Source: Methylocystis heyeri
GTDB lineage: Bacteria; Pseudomonadota; Alphaproteobacteria; Rhizobiales; Beijerinckiaceae
DNA length: 64,000 nucleotides
NCBI RefSeq assembly: GCF_004802635.2
Contig: NZ_CP046052.1
Location: forward strand, 3,573,501-3,637,500
Reading direction: 5' to 3'
Below, one piece after another: positions 1 to 8,929 of this stretch. The translations under genes and the position numbers were made by a program. Under the pieces are notes generated by a model, which worked only from the letters and a program-made list of their open reading frames with translations, did no database searches and was not told where the DNA came from. Within the stretch, counting starts at the first letter, position 1, and the number at the start of each line of letters is the position of its first letter.

Positions 1-671
1 AGCATGCTCCGGCGCCATTGCTTCAAGAGCGTCCGGCGCGGCTGTGGCGGCGCATCCTGCAGGATTTCAGCTCCCTCGATTCGGTCGGCGCGAAAATGGC
101 GGAAGGCCGACCGAAGCTCGCACCAGCCCGCAAGAACGCGAGTCGATTCGAAAAAGCCGAGCGCCACGGGCCAGACGACCCGGTCGGTGCGCGCGCCCTT
201 CTCGTCTCGATAGGAAATCGCGAGCTTGCGCTCATCGCGCAGCGCCCGGCGCAGAAGCTTCAGATCGACATGGTGAGGGCGCTCCCACCCTGGGCCGACG
301 AGAAGCGCCTCGTCGTTCAAATCGGCCCGCAGATCCTCCGGGAGAACCGCTGAAAGCTTGGCGACAGCGTTGCGAGCCGCGTCCGAAAGCGCGTCGTCGG
401 TGCGGCGCGACACCCATTTCGCGCCCAAGGCGAGCGCCTCTATCTCCTCCCTGGAGAACATGAGGGGCGGCAGAAGGAACCCGGGCCGCAGGACATAGCC
501 GACGCCCGCCTCTCCTTCGATTTCGGCCCCCATCGCCTGTAAGGCGGCGATGTCACGGTACAGCGTGCGCAGGGAAACGCCGGCCTCGCGCGCGAGCTCC
601 GCTCCGCTGACTGGCCGGCGGCGGCGGCGTAGCGCCTGCAAGATATCGAATAATCTATGGGTGCGGGACAT
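1..671 (-). CDS. YafY-type WYL-domain transcriptional regulator (partial, C-terminus off the left edge)
   Basis: About 223 residues are visible and no stop is met before the window edge, so the C-terminus is missing. The N-terminus (MSRTHRLFDILQALRR...) is a DeoR-type helix-turn-helix with the typical segment EAGVSLRTLYRDIAAL at about residues 28-43. Residues after about 135 (RDERKLAISYRDEKGARTD, then VVWPVALGFFES and FRHFRADRIEG) match the start of a WYL ligand-sensing domain. Proteins of this family are cytoplasmic DNA-binding regulators, often of stress or detoxification genes; the ligand cannot be told from sequence. ATG at 671 is the first start in a frame that fits the family N-terminus. 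Confidence 0.85.
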   Translation of the reverse strand, partial: MSRTHRLFDILQALRRRRRPVSGAELAREAGVSLRTLYRDIAALQAMGAEIEGEAGVGYVLRPGFLLPPLMFSREEIEALALGAKWVSRRTDDALSDAARNAVAKLSAVLPEDLRADLNDEALLVGPGWERPHHVDLKLLRRALRDERKLAISYRDEKGARTDRVVWPVALGFFESTRVLAGWCELRSAFRHFRADRIEGAEILQDAPPQPRRTLLKQWRRSM

Positions 672-1048
672 GGCGCCGGGATTTTTAGCCTCAAGGGCGG
701 ATAGCGTGTTTTCGAGCGAAGTGGATACCGGTTCGCGTGAAGAAAACACGATCAAGAAACGGGGGGCTGGGGCCTTTCCGGTTCAACCTGAATCGGAAAG
801 ACCCCAGGTTCCGCTTGCCTCGATCATGGCGAAATATTTTTGAAAGGCCACCTTCCCGCACAGCAGCGATCGGATGCGCGCATCGCTCCGGGGGACGTCA
901 TGGCCGGGACTTAGAGGGATAATTGACGATAATTCACCCCGCCGCTTCGCGGCGACCCTCCCCCTCGACGGGAGGGTAAGCGCCTTTCGCCCAATCGCGC
1001 TGGGCCTGAGTTCGACCGCCGTGCGCTGGCGTAAAGGCGCCCCGCCCT
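672..1048. other. Intergenic region with a Rhizobiales-type palindromic repeat
   Basis: No convincing gene. Positions 727-810 hold a composite element (ACCGGTTCGCGT, then a GTTCAACCTGAA dyad) that recurs degenerately at 38662-38738. Around 941-990 two further hairpins (CGCCGCTTCGCGGCG and ACCCTCCC..GGGAGGGT) resemble dispersed intergenic palindromes. An imperfect GGTAAAGG/CCTTTAC dyad at about 1030-1055, read on the minus strand, could end the phosphatase transcript, but no T-run follows it. Confidence 0.5.
727..810. repeat. Dispersed intergenic palindromic element, copy 1
   Basis: Shares with 38662-38738 the ordered blocks ACCGGTTCGCGT, AAAACACG, TTTCCGGTTCAA and CTGAA..GGAAAG at similar spacing. 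The block TTTCCGGTTCAACCTGAATCGGAAA is an inverted repeat. Elements of this look are common between genes in Rhizobiales; function unknown. Confidence 0.6.
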
Positions 1049-1507
1049 TTACCGCCGCGCCAAAAACTCCTTGATGCGGACCGCGAGGCGGTCCCGCACC
1101 TCGCGATAGGCCTGAAGCATGGTTTCGCGGGAGCCTTGCACCGCGGTGGCGTCGGGCGTCGGCCAATAGATCACCTCGACCGCCATGGTTCTCGTGAACT
1201 CCAGGGCGCGATGGTGCGCCTCGGGGGACAGCGTGACGATCACGTCGAAATTGGAATCCTCGAGGTCCTCGAAGGTGTGGGGCTTGTGGCGGGTCAGGTC
1301 GACGCCGATTTCGTCCATGGCGGCCATGGCGAAGGCGTCGGGTTCGCCGCGCTTCAATCCGGCCGAGGCAAAATAGATGTCGCGCCCGAAATAATGCCGC
1401 GCCAGGGCCTCGGCCATGGGCGAGCGCACGGTGTTGAGCGTGCAGGCGAACAGAACCGATTGCGGGCGCGCCGCCCGGGGCTGCGCCGCATTGTCTTGCG
1501 CCGCCAT
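1049..1507 (-). CDS. Low-molecular-weight protein tyrosine phosphatase / arsenate reductase-like protein
   Basis: 152 residues. The P-loop C-X5-R signature is present as CTLNTVRS near residue 22, and the general-acid aspartate lies in WPTPDAT near the C-terminus, as in the LMW-PTP/ArsC (thioredoxin-coupled) superfamily. The protein follows the UPF0262 gene by 5 bases on the same strand. This conserved alphaproteobacterial cluster (DUF2948, hisD, UPF0262, phosphatase) suggests a housekeeping phosphatase rather than a dedicated arsenic-resistance enzyme: no ars genes lie nearby. Whether it acts on phosphotyrosine or arsenate cannot be settled here. Confidence 0.85.
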   Translation of the reverse strand: MAAQDNAAQPRAARPQSVLFACTLNTVRSPMAEALARHYFGRDIYFASAGLKRGEPDAFAMAAMDEIGVDLTRHKPHTFEDLEDSNFDVIVTLSPEAHHRALEFTRTMAVEVIYWPTPDATAVQGSRETMLQAYREVRDRLAVRIKEFLARR

Positions 1508-1512
1508 AGCCT

Positions 1513-1992
1513 TCAGCCCCTCCAGTGCAGAGCCGTGACCAGGGTGAAGATCCGCCGGGCGGTGTCGATGTCGGTGTCGATCTTGCCCTTGAGACGCTCC
1601 AGCAGAAGATGCGCGCCCTCGTTGTGCAGTCCGCGCCGGCCCATGTCGATCGCTTCGATCCGGCTCGGCGTCGCGCTGCGAATGGCTGCGTAATAGGATT
1701 CGCAGACCATGAAATAATCCTTGAGGATGCGCTTGAACGGCGTGAGCGACAGGATATGCGTGACGACGCCGGCGCCCTCCTGGTCGCTCACCGCGAGCGC
1801 GAGCTTGGCGTCGTGAAGCGCGATGACGAGGCTGTAGGGCCCGCCGTCATGGCCTACGACTCCGAACTTGTTGTCCTCTATCAGATCGTAGATCGCGATG
1901 GCGCGCTCATGCTCCTGGTCCGCCGAGCCGCGCCCGATCGAGTTCTCGTCGAGCGTGACCTGCGCCAGCCGCTTTTGCGAGCCTGAATTCAA
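1513..1992 (-). CDS. UPF0262 family protein, TTG start
   Basis: 159 residues with the family hallmarks [20 protein letters not shown] and, further on, [23 protein letters not shown]. No ATG fits the family N-terminus. A TTG at 1992 preceded by GGAG at a 7-base spacing gives exactly the usual length (about 158-160 aa). That ribosome binding site overlaps the hisD stop codon, so the two genes are probably translationally coupled. A longer upstream start would run into hisD. Function of UPF0262 is unknown; the gene is a conserved neighbour of hisD in alphaproteobacteria. Confidence 0.88.
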   Translation of the reverse strand: MNSGSQKRLAQVTLDENSIGRGSADQEHERAIAIYDLIEDNKFGVVGHDGGPYSLVIALHDAKLALAVSDQEGAGVVTHILSLTPFKRILKDYFMVCESYYAAIRSATPSRIEAIDMGRRGLHNEGAHLLLERLKGKIDTDIDTARRIFTLVTALHWRG

Positions 1993-1994
1993 CT

Positions 1995-3296
1995 TCAGGC
2001 TCCGAGCGCGTTGAGGCGGATCGAAACCGAGCGCGCATGAGCGGTCAGGCCTTCGGCCTTGCCCAGCGTGACGGCCGCCCCGCCGATGGCCAGCAGCGAA
2101 CTCGCGTCGCATTTCAGGATCGAGGTGCGCTTGACGAAATCGAGCACGCTGAGGCCGGAGGAAAAGCGCGCCGAGCGGGCGGTCGGCAGCACATGGTTCG
2201 AGCCGCCGACGTAATCGCCGATCGCTTCGGGGGTGTAGCCGCCGATGAAGATGGCGCCGGCGTTGTTCACGCGGGCTCCGAGCTCCTCGGCGTTCTCGCT
2301 GATGATCTCCAGATGCTCGGCCGCGATGCGGTCCGCCAGCGGCACGGCTTCATCGAGGTTCTTCGTCACGATCACCGCGCCGTAATCGCGCCAGGAAGCG
2401 GTGGCGATCTCCTTGCGCGAGAGCGTCGCGAGGTGACGGTCGACCGCGGCGACGACGGCTTCGGCGAGGGAGGCGTCGTCGGTGATGAGAATGGACTGCG
2501 CCGATTCGTCGTGCTCGGCCTGCGCCAGCAGGTCGGCGGCGATCCAGTCGGGATTGGCGGTCTTGTCGGCCAGGATCAGCACTTCCGAGGGGCCGGCGAT
2601 CATGTCGATGCCCACCTGACCGAACACGCGGCGCTTGGCGGCGGCGACCCAGGCGTTGCCCGGGCCCACGATCTTGGCGACCGGCGCGATGGTCGCGGTG
2701 CCATAGGCGAGAGCCGCGACCGCCTGGGCGCCGCCGACCCGATAGATTTCCGTGATGCCGGAGCGTTTCGCCGCGGCGAGAACCAGAGGCTCGACATGGC
2801 CGCCCGGCGTCGGGACCACCATGACGATGCGCTTGACGCCTGCGACCTTGGCCGGCGCCACATTCATCAGGACCGAGGACGGGTAAGCCGCCGTGCCGCC
2901 CGGCACATAGAGGCCTACCGAATCGAGCGGGGTCCAGCGCCAGCCGAGCTCGACTCCGGCCTCGTCGCTGTAGCGCAGGTCGGCGGGCCGCTGGCGCTCG
3001 TGGAAGGCGGCAATCCGCTCCAGCGCGAGATCGAGCGCTTCGAGCTGCTCTTTGGAGCATTTCGCCTCGGCGGCGTCGACCTCGGCGGCGGAGACGGCTA
3101 TGCCGGTTTTGGCGAGATCGATGCGGTCGAACTTGCGCGAATAGTCGATCAGCGCCTCGTCACCCCTGGCGATGACGTCCTCGATGATGTCGCGGACGGT
3201 GGCGTCGACGTCGGGCGAGGACTCCCGTTTCATCGAGAGCATGGTCTTAAACTGCGTCTCGAAATCGGGGGCGGACGCATCCAAACGCAAGGTCAT
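1995..3296 (-). CDS. hisD: Histidinol dehydrogenase
   Basis: 433 residues, the normal HisD size. It catalyses the two-step NAD-dependent oxidation of histidinol to histidine, the last step of histidine synthesis, in the cytoplasm. Recognisable segments are [37 protein letters not shown], the [11 protein letters not shown] segment, [13 protein letters not shown] (Zn-ligand region) and AEHLEI near the C-terminus. The start is ATG 3296, because GGAG lies 6 bases upstream of it; ATG 3302 would sit directly on that GGAG. It is followed by UPF0262 with a coupled start. The rest of the his pathway is not in this window. Confidence 0.97.
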   Translation of the reverse strand: MTLRLDASAPDFETQFKTMLSMKRESSPDVDATVRDIIEDVIARGDEALIDYSRKFDRIDLAKTGIAVSAAEVDAAEAKCSKEQLEALDLALERIAAFHERQRPADLRYSDEAGVELGWRWTPLDSVGLYVPGGTAAYPSSVLMNVAPAKVAGVKRIVMVVPTPGGHVEPLVLAAAKRSGITEIYRVGGAQAVAALAYGTATIAPVAKIVGPGNAWVAAAKRRVFGQVGIDMIAGPSEVLILADKTANPDWIAADLLAQAEHDESAQSILITDDASLAEAVVAAVDRHLATLSRKEIATASWRDYGAVIVTKNLDEAVPLADRIAAEHLEIISENAEELGARVNNAGAIFIGGYTPEAIGDYVGGSNHVLPTARSARFSSGLSVLDFVKRTSILKCDASSLLAIGGAAVTLGKAEGLTAHARSVSIRLNALGA

Positions 3297-3324
3297 GTTC
3301 ATCTCCAGCCGGAAGTTCCGGCTG

Positions 3325-3804
3325 TCATGACCCCGCGCCGGCGTCTTCGTCAAGATTATGTGTCGGCCGGCTGCAGACCGGCCAGCGCGGGCCGAGGTCC
3401 GCGAGCTGCGCCTCGAGGCATTCGACATCCAGCAGAATCGCGGCTCCGCCCGAGAATATCAATCGGATTCGTCCTTCCGGCGGGGTTTCGCCGGGCTCGA
3501 AGGTCACCGTCAGCAATTCGAGCACGCCGTCCGGCCGATCGCGCGCCACGCCGCAATAGCGGACATTGCGAACCCATTCGAAATGCAGCGCGGACTGGCG
3601 GCGCTCGAGGCGTCCCTCGACTTCGGCGGCCCAGTCGAAGCGCGAAGCGCCCAGCACGAAACGCTTTTGCTTGGGCAGATAGGCGAGATCGCAGACCCGC
3701 AGCAGGGCGTCCTGCAGATGAGCGGACAGGAGGCTCAGGTCCTCGGCGTCGAACGCCTGGAGTCTTAGAAGGGGGGCCTTGACGGCGGAATCTGGCGCGG
3801 ACAT
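3325..3804 (-). CDS. DUF2948 family protein
   Basis: 159 residues beginning MSAPDSAVKAPLLRLQAFDA, with the DUF2948-type core DLSLLSAHLQDALLRV, then YLPKQKRFVLGASRFDW and a C-terminal strand region (IRLIFSGGAAILLDVECLEA). ATG 3804 has AGGAG about 8 bases upstream. It lies 28 bases before hisD on the same strand, the usual alphaproteobacterial arrangement. It is predicted cytoplasmic with no membrane segment. No function is known for the family. Confidence 0.85.
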   Translation of the reverse strand: MSAPDSAVKAPLLRLQAFDAEDLSLLSAHLQDALLRVCDLAYLPKQKRFVLGASRFDWAAEVEGRLERRQSALHFEWVRNVRYCGVARDRPDGVLELLTVTFEPGETPPEGRIRLIFSGGAAILLDVECLEAQLADLGPRWPVCSRPTHNLDEDAGAGS

Positions 3805-3955
3805 CTGGTTTCTCCTCACGCGATATTTGGAGGCTGCCCGCCGCGCGCGCAAGCGGGGGCGTCGGGTCATGCCTTCCCCGGCTGCCGTCGGCCCTTGCGC
3901 AACTGCGCGGAAAGGCCGCAAGGTGGCCCGCAACGACGAAGCAGGGAGGGGGGCG

Positions 3956-4069
3956 ATGCACAGCGATCCGAAGTTCTGGGCGGTCGCGTTCGCCATTTGG
4001 ATCGGATTCATTCTGGCGATGGTCAATATCGCCTCCAAAGTGGATCTACTGATGCGTCTCGCCGGTTGA
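3956..4069 (+). CDS. Small single-pass membrane protein, 37 aa
   Basis: A 37-codon frame opens at ATG 3956 behind a strong ribosome binding site (AGGGAGGGG). The peptide (MHSDPKFWAVAFAIWIGF...) has one clear hydrophobic helix at about residues 8-27, followed by a short charged tail (ASKVDLLMRLAG). It lies divergently from DUF2948 and 44 bases before the helicase gene. I do not recognise a family. The strong ribosome site and clean transmembrane profile are the only support. Confidence 0.55.
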   Translation: MHSDPKFWAVAFAIWIGFILAMVNIASKVDLLMRLAG

Positions 4070-4113
4070 GGTCGGGACGAGCAACGCCGGAATCAAGAAG
4101 AGACGCGGCTCGA

Positions 4114-5208
4114 ATGACAATATGGACCAAGGAGCAGGATCGGGCGCTCGAGGCGGTCGGCAAATGGCTGGCTGAAAAACAGGCGCCCCAGGTGTTCAGG
4201 CTGTTCGGCTATGCGGGAACGGGCAAATCCACGCTCGCCCGCCATCTCGCAGAGAATGTCGACGGCTCCGTCGTTTTCGCAGCCTTCACGGGCAAGGCCG
4301 CGCTGGTGATGCGCTCCAAGGGCTGCGACGGCGCCAGAACAATCCACAGCCTGATCTACCGGGCCACCGACACCGAGACAGAGGAGCCGAGCTTCGAGCT
4401 CAACGACGAGAGCGACGCCGCGCGGGCCAAGCTCATCGTCGTCGACGAATGTTCCATGGTCGACGAGGAGCTCGGCAAGGACCTCCTGTCCTTCGGACGC
4501 AAGGTGCTGGTGCTGGGGGACCCGGCCCAATTGCCTCCCGTCAAGGGCGGCGGCTTCTTCACGGAGGCCGAGCCCGACGCGATGCTGACCGAGGTGCATC
4601 GCCAGGCCGCCGACAATCCGATCATCCGGCTCTCCATGGCCATCCGCGAAGGCGGCCGGGTCGAGCGCGGAACCTACGGCGAGAGCCGGGTGGTGATGCG
4701 CGGCGAACTGGACCCGCAACTGGTCACCGGCGCCGATCAGGTGCTGGTCGGCATGAACAAGACGCGCCGCGCCTACAACGGCCGGCTAAGGCAGCTGCGG
4801 GGATTTTCGGGCGCGCTGCCCCAATCGGGGGAAAAGCTGGTCTGCCTGAGAAACAACCGCAAGAAAGGCCTGCTCAACGGCGCTCTGTTCACCGTCAAAA
4901 GCGCCGGCGCCCTGCGTCGGGGCAAGGTCCGCATGCTGGTCATTCCGGAGGAAGCCGACAGAAAAATCCAGCGAGTCGGGGTGATTCCGCAGTTCTTCGA
5001 CGATTCCGAGGGGGAAATTCCCTTCGCCCTGCGCAAGGATTCCGACGAATTCGACTACGGCTACGCCCTGACGGTCCACAAGGCCCAAGGATCGCAGTGG
5101 GACGACGTCGCGCTGTTCGACGAATCCTTCGCGTTCCGGGAGCATCGGGCGCGATGGCTTTATACCGGCGTGACAAGGGCGGCGCGCAGGCTCACCCTCG
5201 TCATCTAG
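4114..5208 (+). CDS. RecD-like SF1B ATP-dependent DNA helicase
   Basis: 364 residues. Motif I (Walker A) GYAGTGKST is near residue 32, motif II VVDECSMVDEE near 109, motif III GDPAQLPPVKGG near 133, and C-terminal motifs V/VI are YALTVHKAQGSQWDDV and YTGVTRAARRL. This is the compact RecD/Dda-like 5'-3' helicase core without the N-terminal RecD or nuclease extensions, so it is probably a stand-alone repair or replication-restart helicase rather than part of a RecBCD complex (no recB or recC nearby). ATG 4114 has only a weak upstream purine stretch. It is followed by a palindromic repeat at the stop codon. Confidence 0.85.
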   Translation: MTIWTKEQDRALEAVGKWLAEKQAPQVFRLFGYAGTGKSTLARHLAENVDGSVVFAAFTGKAALVMRSKGCDGARTIHSLIYRATDTETEEPSFELNDESDAARAKLIVVDECSMVDEELGKDLLSFGRKVLVLGDPAQLPPVKGGGFFTEAEPDAMLTEVHRQAADNPIIRLSMAIREGGRVERGTYGESRVVMRGELDPQLVTGADQVLVGMNKTRRAYNGRLRQLRGFSGALPQSGEKLVCLRNNRKKGLLNGALFTVKSAGALRRGKVRMLVIPEEADRKIQRVGVIPQFFDDSEGEIPFALRKDSDEFDYGYALTVHKAQGSQWDDVALFDESFAFREHRARWLYTGVTRAARRLTLVI

Positions 5209-5309
5209 GGCGTTTTCACGTCCAACGGAAACATGAAAACGCTCTAAGTTTTTGTTTTAAAGCGTTTCCCGCGCCGAACCGGCGTCCGCTTCGGCTGGTA
5301 ACGCTCTAG
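5208..5309. repeat. Composite palindromic intergenic element (GCGTTTTCA type)
   Basis: Begins at the helicase stop and fills the gap to the next gene. It contains the inverted pair GCGTTTTCA...TGAAAACGC at 5210-5243, then AGTTTTTGTTTTAAAGCG, then CGAACCGGCGTCCGCTTCGG, and ends in ACGCTCT. Related but diverged sequence lies at about 9448-9534. This layout resembles a dispersed element familiar from Rhizobiales genomes; it may also serve as a bidirectional transcription end between the converging genes. Confidence 0.6.
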
Positions 5310-5311
5310 CT

Positions 5312-6427
5312 TCAGCGCGACCAGGAATCGATCGCATCGGCGAAAACCCGGTCGCCCGCCGCGCCTTTCTCGAGATTTATCGTGGCGACGCGGCCATCGG
5401 AAAGCTGCAAGGGCAGATCGATCACCCAGGGGGCGCGCAGCAGCTTGAGATTGCGCGCTTCCGCCTCTCCGCGCATCAGGCCGATCAGAAAGGCGTTGGA
5501 GGTGATCTCGACCGGAATCCCGGTGATTTTCTCGCCGGATTGGGCCTCCGGCCGACGCATTTGCGGCGGCCCGATCTGCTTTACGCCTTTCAGGTCGCTG
5601 TCCGCCGCGAGAGAAAAAGAGACGTTCATCGTGTGGGAAGCGGACAGGGCGGGATCCAGGTTCTTTTGAATCAGGACGACCGCTTTGAGCTTTCCTTCGG
5701 GGAAATCGACGTCGCCGCGTATCGCCGATTTCATCGGCTGGCCGTCGCCCCCGCCGATATTGTCCAGCCGCCAGACGACCGCGCCGTTGTAGATGCGATC
5801 GACCTTGTCGGGATGATCGGCGGTCGCGACGAATAATTCCGCCTTCTGGGCCACCGGCACGGCCGGCCCCTTATTGGCGCCGCCGCCCTCGAGGGAGTCA
5901 TGGTCGCCGCCGTCGACCCGGTCGGCGATTTTCCCGCTTTCGCCTTCGGATCGCGCGCTCTCGTCGGGTTTGAGTCGGGCGAGGTCCTCGGGACGTTCGC
6001 GGAAATGAAGGGCCGCGAAGGAGACTGCGCCGACGAGGACAAAAAGAACCGCGGCTATTCCCAGAATCCGGCGCGATCCGCTGGCGGCTTCGGGGACGGC
6101 GGGCGCCGGCGCTGCGGGTCGCTGGCGTTCGCGAAGGTCGGAGCCGGCCCTGGCGCCGCCGGCCTCGCTCTGCGGCTCCGCGGCCTGGGCCGGCGTCTCG
6201 GCCTCCGACCGCAGCTCGGCGGCCGCCTCGATTTCGAGGCGGGCGATAGCCTCGTCCAGCGCGCGCCCCTCGTTCTGGATGACCTGTTCGGCCACGGGAG
6301 GCTGAATGGCTCGAAGTTGATTGAACAGCGCCTTGCGCGCCAATTCATAAATCGCGTGACGCCCTTCGGGCGTGGACTGGCGCAGCGGGCCTATTTTGCG
6401 CGCCAGCAGGGAATAATAATCAGCCAT
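5312..6427 (-). CDS. Conserved single-pass membrane protein of unknown function
   Basis: 371 residues. Residues 1-80 are a helical cytoplasmic region (MADYYSLLARKIGPL... and REIYEL-type helices). A low-complexity Ala/Glu/Pro linker follows, then one membrane helix (RILGIAAVLFVLVGAVSFAAL) at about 120-142, and a presumably periplasmic domain of about 230 residues ending in a mixed alpha/beta region (VIDLPLQLSDGRVATINLEKG). It is co-oriented with purA, ending the same transcription direction 72 bases downstream of it. Proteins of this architecture next to purA are conserved in Rhizobiales, but I know of no assigned role. Confidence 0.75.
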   Translation of the reverse strand: MADYYSLLARKIGPLRQSTPEGRHAIYELARKALFNQLRAIQPPVAEQVIQNEGRALDEAIARLEIEAAAELRSEAETPAQAAEPQSEAGGARAGSDLRERQRPAAPAPAVPEAASGSRRILGIAAVLFVLVGAVSFAALHFRERPEDLARLKPDESARSEGESGKIADRVDGGDHDSLEGGGANKGPAVPVAQKAELFVATADHPDKVDRIYNGAVVWRLDNIGGGDGQPMKSAIRGDVDFPEGKLKAVVLIQKNLDPALSASHTMNVSFSLAADSDLKGVKQIGPPQMRRPEAQSGEKITGIPVEITSNAFLIGLMRGEAEARNLKLLRAPWVIDLPLQLSDGRVATINLEKGAAGDRVFADAIDSWSR

Positions 6428-6499
6428 GCTTTGCTATGACCATTTCGCCAGGTGACCGGTCGACTTTCGGCGGCGAGTGGGCTCGCGTCAACTCGCCGG

Positions 6500-7795
6500 T
6501 CAATCCTGGAAGGGATTGTGGACCAGAATTGTGTCGTCGCGCTCGGGGCTGGTGGACAGCAGCGCGACCGGCGCGCCGACGAGCTCCTCTATCCGGCGCA
6601 CATATTTGATCGCCGGCGCGGGCAGATCGACCCAGGATCTGGCGCCGCCGGTGGAGCCTTTCCAGCCCTCGACGGACTCATAGACCGGCTCGACGCGAAG
6701 CTGGGCCGACTGAGACGCCGGCAACCGGTCGATCCGCTTTCCGTCCAGGAGATAATGGGTGCAGATCCTGATTTCGTCGAAACCGTCGAGAATATCGAGC
6801 TTGGTCAGAGCAAGGCCGTTGATCCCCGAGGTCTTCACCGCCTGCCGGGTGAGCACGGCGTCGAACCAGCCGCAACGCCTGCGCCGACCCGTGTTGGTGC
6901 CGAACTCGCGGCCCCTGTCGCCGATCAGTTCGCCGGTGGCGTCGAGCAGCTCTGTCGGGAAAGGCCCGCCGCCGACGCGGGTGGTATAGGCCTTGGCGAT
7001 GCCGAGCACGTAATTGACGGCGCCGGGGCCGAGGCCCGAACCGGAGGCGGCCGACGCCGCCACCGTATTGGAGGAGGTGACATAGGGATAGGTGCCGTGG
7101 TCGACGTCGAGGAGGACGCCTTGCGCGCCTTCGAACAGGATGCGCCTGCCGGCGCGCCGTTCATTGTCGAGCAGCTCCCAGACCACGTCCATGAAGGGCA
7201 GGATGCGGGGGGCGACGCTGAGGAGTTCTTCTTTCAGCGTCGCTCCCGCGATTTCGGGAAGGCCCAACCCGCGCCGCAGCGGATTGTGATGGGCCAGCGC
7301 GCGCGCGATCTTGTCGTCGAGCGAGTCGGGCTCCATGAGATCCATCAGGCGGATCGAGCGGCGGCCGACCTTGTCTTCATAGGCCGGGCCAATGCCGCGT
7401 TTGGTGGTGCCGATCTTGGCGCCGCCGCCCACCGATTCTTCGCGGTGAGCGTCGAGTTCGCGGTGCAGCGACAGGATCAGGGGCGCGTTTTCGGCGATCT
7501 TCAGATTGGCCGAGGAAATCTCGACGCCCTGGGCGCGCAGACGGTCGATCTCTCCCACCAGGAAATGGGGATCGACGACGACGCCGTTGCCGATGACCGA
7601 CAGTTTACCCGGCCTCACGATGCCCGAGGGAAGCAGCGCCAGCTTATAGGTCTCGCCGTCGACGACAAGGGTGTGGCCGGCGTTGTGTCCGCCCTGGAAG
7701 CGCACGACCACGTCCGCCTCGAGCGAAAGCCAGTCGACTATCTTGCCCTTGCCTTCGTCGCCCCATTGGGCGCCGACCACCGCCACATTCGCCAT
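6500..7795 (-). CDS. purA: Adenylosuccinate synthetase
   Basis: 431 residues, full length. It catalyses GTP-dependent condensation of IMP and aspartate to adenylosuccinate, the first committed step to AMP. The N-terminal signature [18 protein letters not shown] carries the catalytic Asp and the GDEGKGK P-loop. [13 protein letters not shown] (catalytic His), [35 protein letters not shown] and, near the C-terminus, the guanine-binding [13 protein letters not shown] are all present. ATG 7795 matches the universal [22 protein letters not shown] N-terminus. Confidence 0.98.
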   Translation of the reverse strand: MANVAVVGAQWGDEGKGKIVDWLSLEADVVVRFQGGHNAGHTLVVDGETYKLALLPSGIVRPGKLSVIGNGVVVDPHFLVGEIDRLRAQGVEISSANLKIAENAPLILSLHRELDAHREESVGGGAKIGTTKRGIGPAYEDKVGRRSIRLMDLMEPDSLDDKIARALAHHNPLRRGLGLPEIAGATLKEELLSVAPRILPFMDVVWELLDNERRAGRRILFEGAQGVLLDVDHGTYPYVTSSNTVAASAASGSGLGPGAVNYVLGIAKAYTTRVGGGPFPTELLDATGELIGDRGREFGTNTGRRRRCGWFDAVLTRQAVKTSGINGLALTKLDILDGFDEIRICTHYLLDGKRIDRLPASQSAQLRVEPVYESVEGWKGSTGGARSWVDLPAPAIKYVRRIEELVGAPVALLSTSPERDDTILVHNPFQD

Positions 7796-7911
7796 GGCCC
7801 GTTCTTTTCTCTTTTGCGCTCTTCGCCGACGGGAGTTCAGATTATCGGGAAGCGCGATGTATGGGGAGCCGGGTTGGTCCCTTTCGCGCGGGCGCAAGGA
7901 ATCCCGATCAG

Positions 7912-7942
7912 AAAAAAAGCCCCGGCGGTAACGCCGAGGCTC
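7912..7942 (-). terminator. Rho-independent terminator downstream of rlmH
   Basis: Read on the minus strand: a GC-rich hairpin (AGCCTCGGCG TTAC CGCCGGGGCT) followed directly by seven T residues. It lies about 85 bases past the rlmH stop. Confidence 0.8.
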
Positions 7943-8026
7943 GTTACGAAGAATCCTTACCCCAAGGCGCAACAACGGTAAAGAGCGTCATACGTCCGTC
8001 ACTCTCGCATCCGTCGCTTTGTGGTT

Positions 8027-8506
8027 TCAGGCCTTGTGGTAGGGATGTCCGGAAATGATGGTCATGGCGCGGTAGATCTGCTCGGCTGCGAGAACCCGCA
8101 CCAGCTGGTGAGGCAGGGTCATGGCCCCGAAGGAGAAAATCGCCCGGGCTTTTTGCCGTAACCTCGGGTCGAGCCCCTCCGCGCCGCCGATCGCGAACCA
8201 CAGGGCCCTGCGGCCCGCGTCGCGTTCGCGCCTGATGAATTCCGCAAAATCGGCGCTGCTCGCAGCCTTGCCGCGTTCGTCGAAGACGGCGAGAACGGCG
8301 TCGGGAGAGAGGCCGGCGAGCAGCGCGTCGCCTTCCCCGGCCATGCGCGTTTCGACGTTGCGCGCGCGGCTCTCTTCGATTTCCCGCACATCCAGCCCGT
8401 CGAGCCCGAGATTGCGCATCGCTCCGATGCGTTCCGCATAGCGGGCGAACAGCTCGCGTTCCGCTCCGGCCTTCATCCGGCCGACGCATAAAAGGCCGAG
8501 GCGCAT
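8027..8506 (-). CDS. rlmH: 23S rRNA (pseudouridine1915-N3)-methyltransferase RlmH
   Basis: 159 residues, the normal size. RlmH is a SPOUT-class, SAM-dependent methyltransferase acting on pseudouridine 1915 of helix 69 in the assembled ribosome. Family features are the N-terminal strand MRLGLLCVGRMKAG, LDERGK-like AVFDERGKAASSADFAEFI, the knot region LWFAIGGAEGLDPRLRQKA and the C-terminal FSFGAMTLPHQLVRVLAAEQIYRA with HPYHK at the end. It lies 9 bases downstream of rsfS on the same strand, the usual rsfS-rlmH pairing of ribosome-associated genes. Confidence 0.97.
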   Translation of the reverse strand: MRLGLLCVGRMKAGAERELFARYAERIGAMRNLGLDGLDVREIEESRARNVETRMAGEGDALLAGLSPDAVLAVFDERGKAASSADFAEFIRRERDAGRRALWFAIGGAEGLDPRLRQKARAIFSFGAMTLPHQLVRVLAAEQIYRAMTIISGHPYHKA

Positions 8507-8515
8507 CCTTCGGCG

Positions 8516-8929
8516 TCAGACCAGCCGCATCTCGCGCGGCCTGTCTCCGCCCCACATCTTCTCCAGATTATAGAACAGGCGCACTTCGGGCCGGAAGATG
8601 TGAATGATGGCGTCGCCCGCATCGACCAGCACCCAGTCGCCCTGGGTGAGGCCTTCGACGCGCGGCGCCGAGACGCCGGCCGCTTTGCAGGCCTTGATGA
8701 CGCGATCCGCGATGGCGCCGACATGGACCGAGGAGCGCCCCGAGGCGATGATCATCACATCGGCCAGGGAGGTCTTGTCTCTCAGATCAATGGTCGCGAC
8801 ATCCTCGGCTTTGGCCTCATCGAGGCTAGCGAGCAGCTTTTCGGCGAGGGAGAAAGATTCGGCGCTCAGTGCCTGAGGCGCGCCGTCGGCGGTCGAATGG
8901 CCGCGGGAAGTTAATGCGCTTGTGGTCAG
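8516..8929 (-). CDS. rsfS: Ribosomal silencing factor RsfS, probable CTG start
   Basis: RsfS binds ribosomal protein uL14 and blocks joining of the subunits. The core is complete: LLASLDEAKAEDVATIDLRD, LADVMIIASGRSSVHVGAIADRV, GDWVLVDAGDAIIHIFRPEVR and FYNLEKMWG. In this frame there is no ATG, GTG or TTG between the upstream stop (8987-8989) and a GTG at 8758 that lies inside the conserved domain and would delete its first strands. CTG 8929 has GGAG 9 bases upstream and gives about 137 residues, close to the family size. ATC or ATT starts or an assembly error are alternatives. The product is near certain; the start is not. Confidence 0.82.
   Translation of the reverse strand: MTTSALTSRGHSTADGAPQALSAESFSLAEKLLASLDEAKAEDVATIDLRDKTSLADVMIIASGRSSVHVGAIADRVIKACKAAGVSAPRVEGLTQGDWVLVDAGDAIIHIFRPEVRLFYNLEKMWGGDRPREMRLV

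Noticed and set aside
2037-3782. A 581-codon plus-strand frame opposite hisD and DUF2948
   Set aside because: It is the antisense shadow of two well-recognised genes; its Arg/Asp/Gly-rich translation has no domain, and long antisense frames are expected at this GC content.
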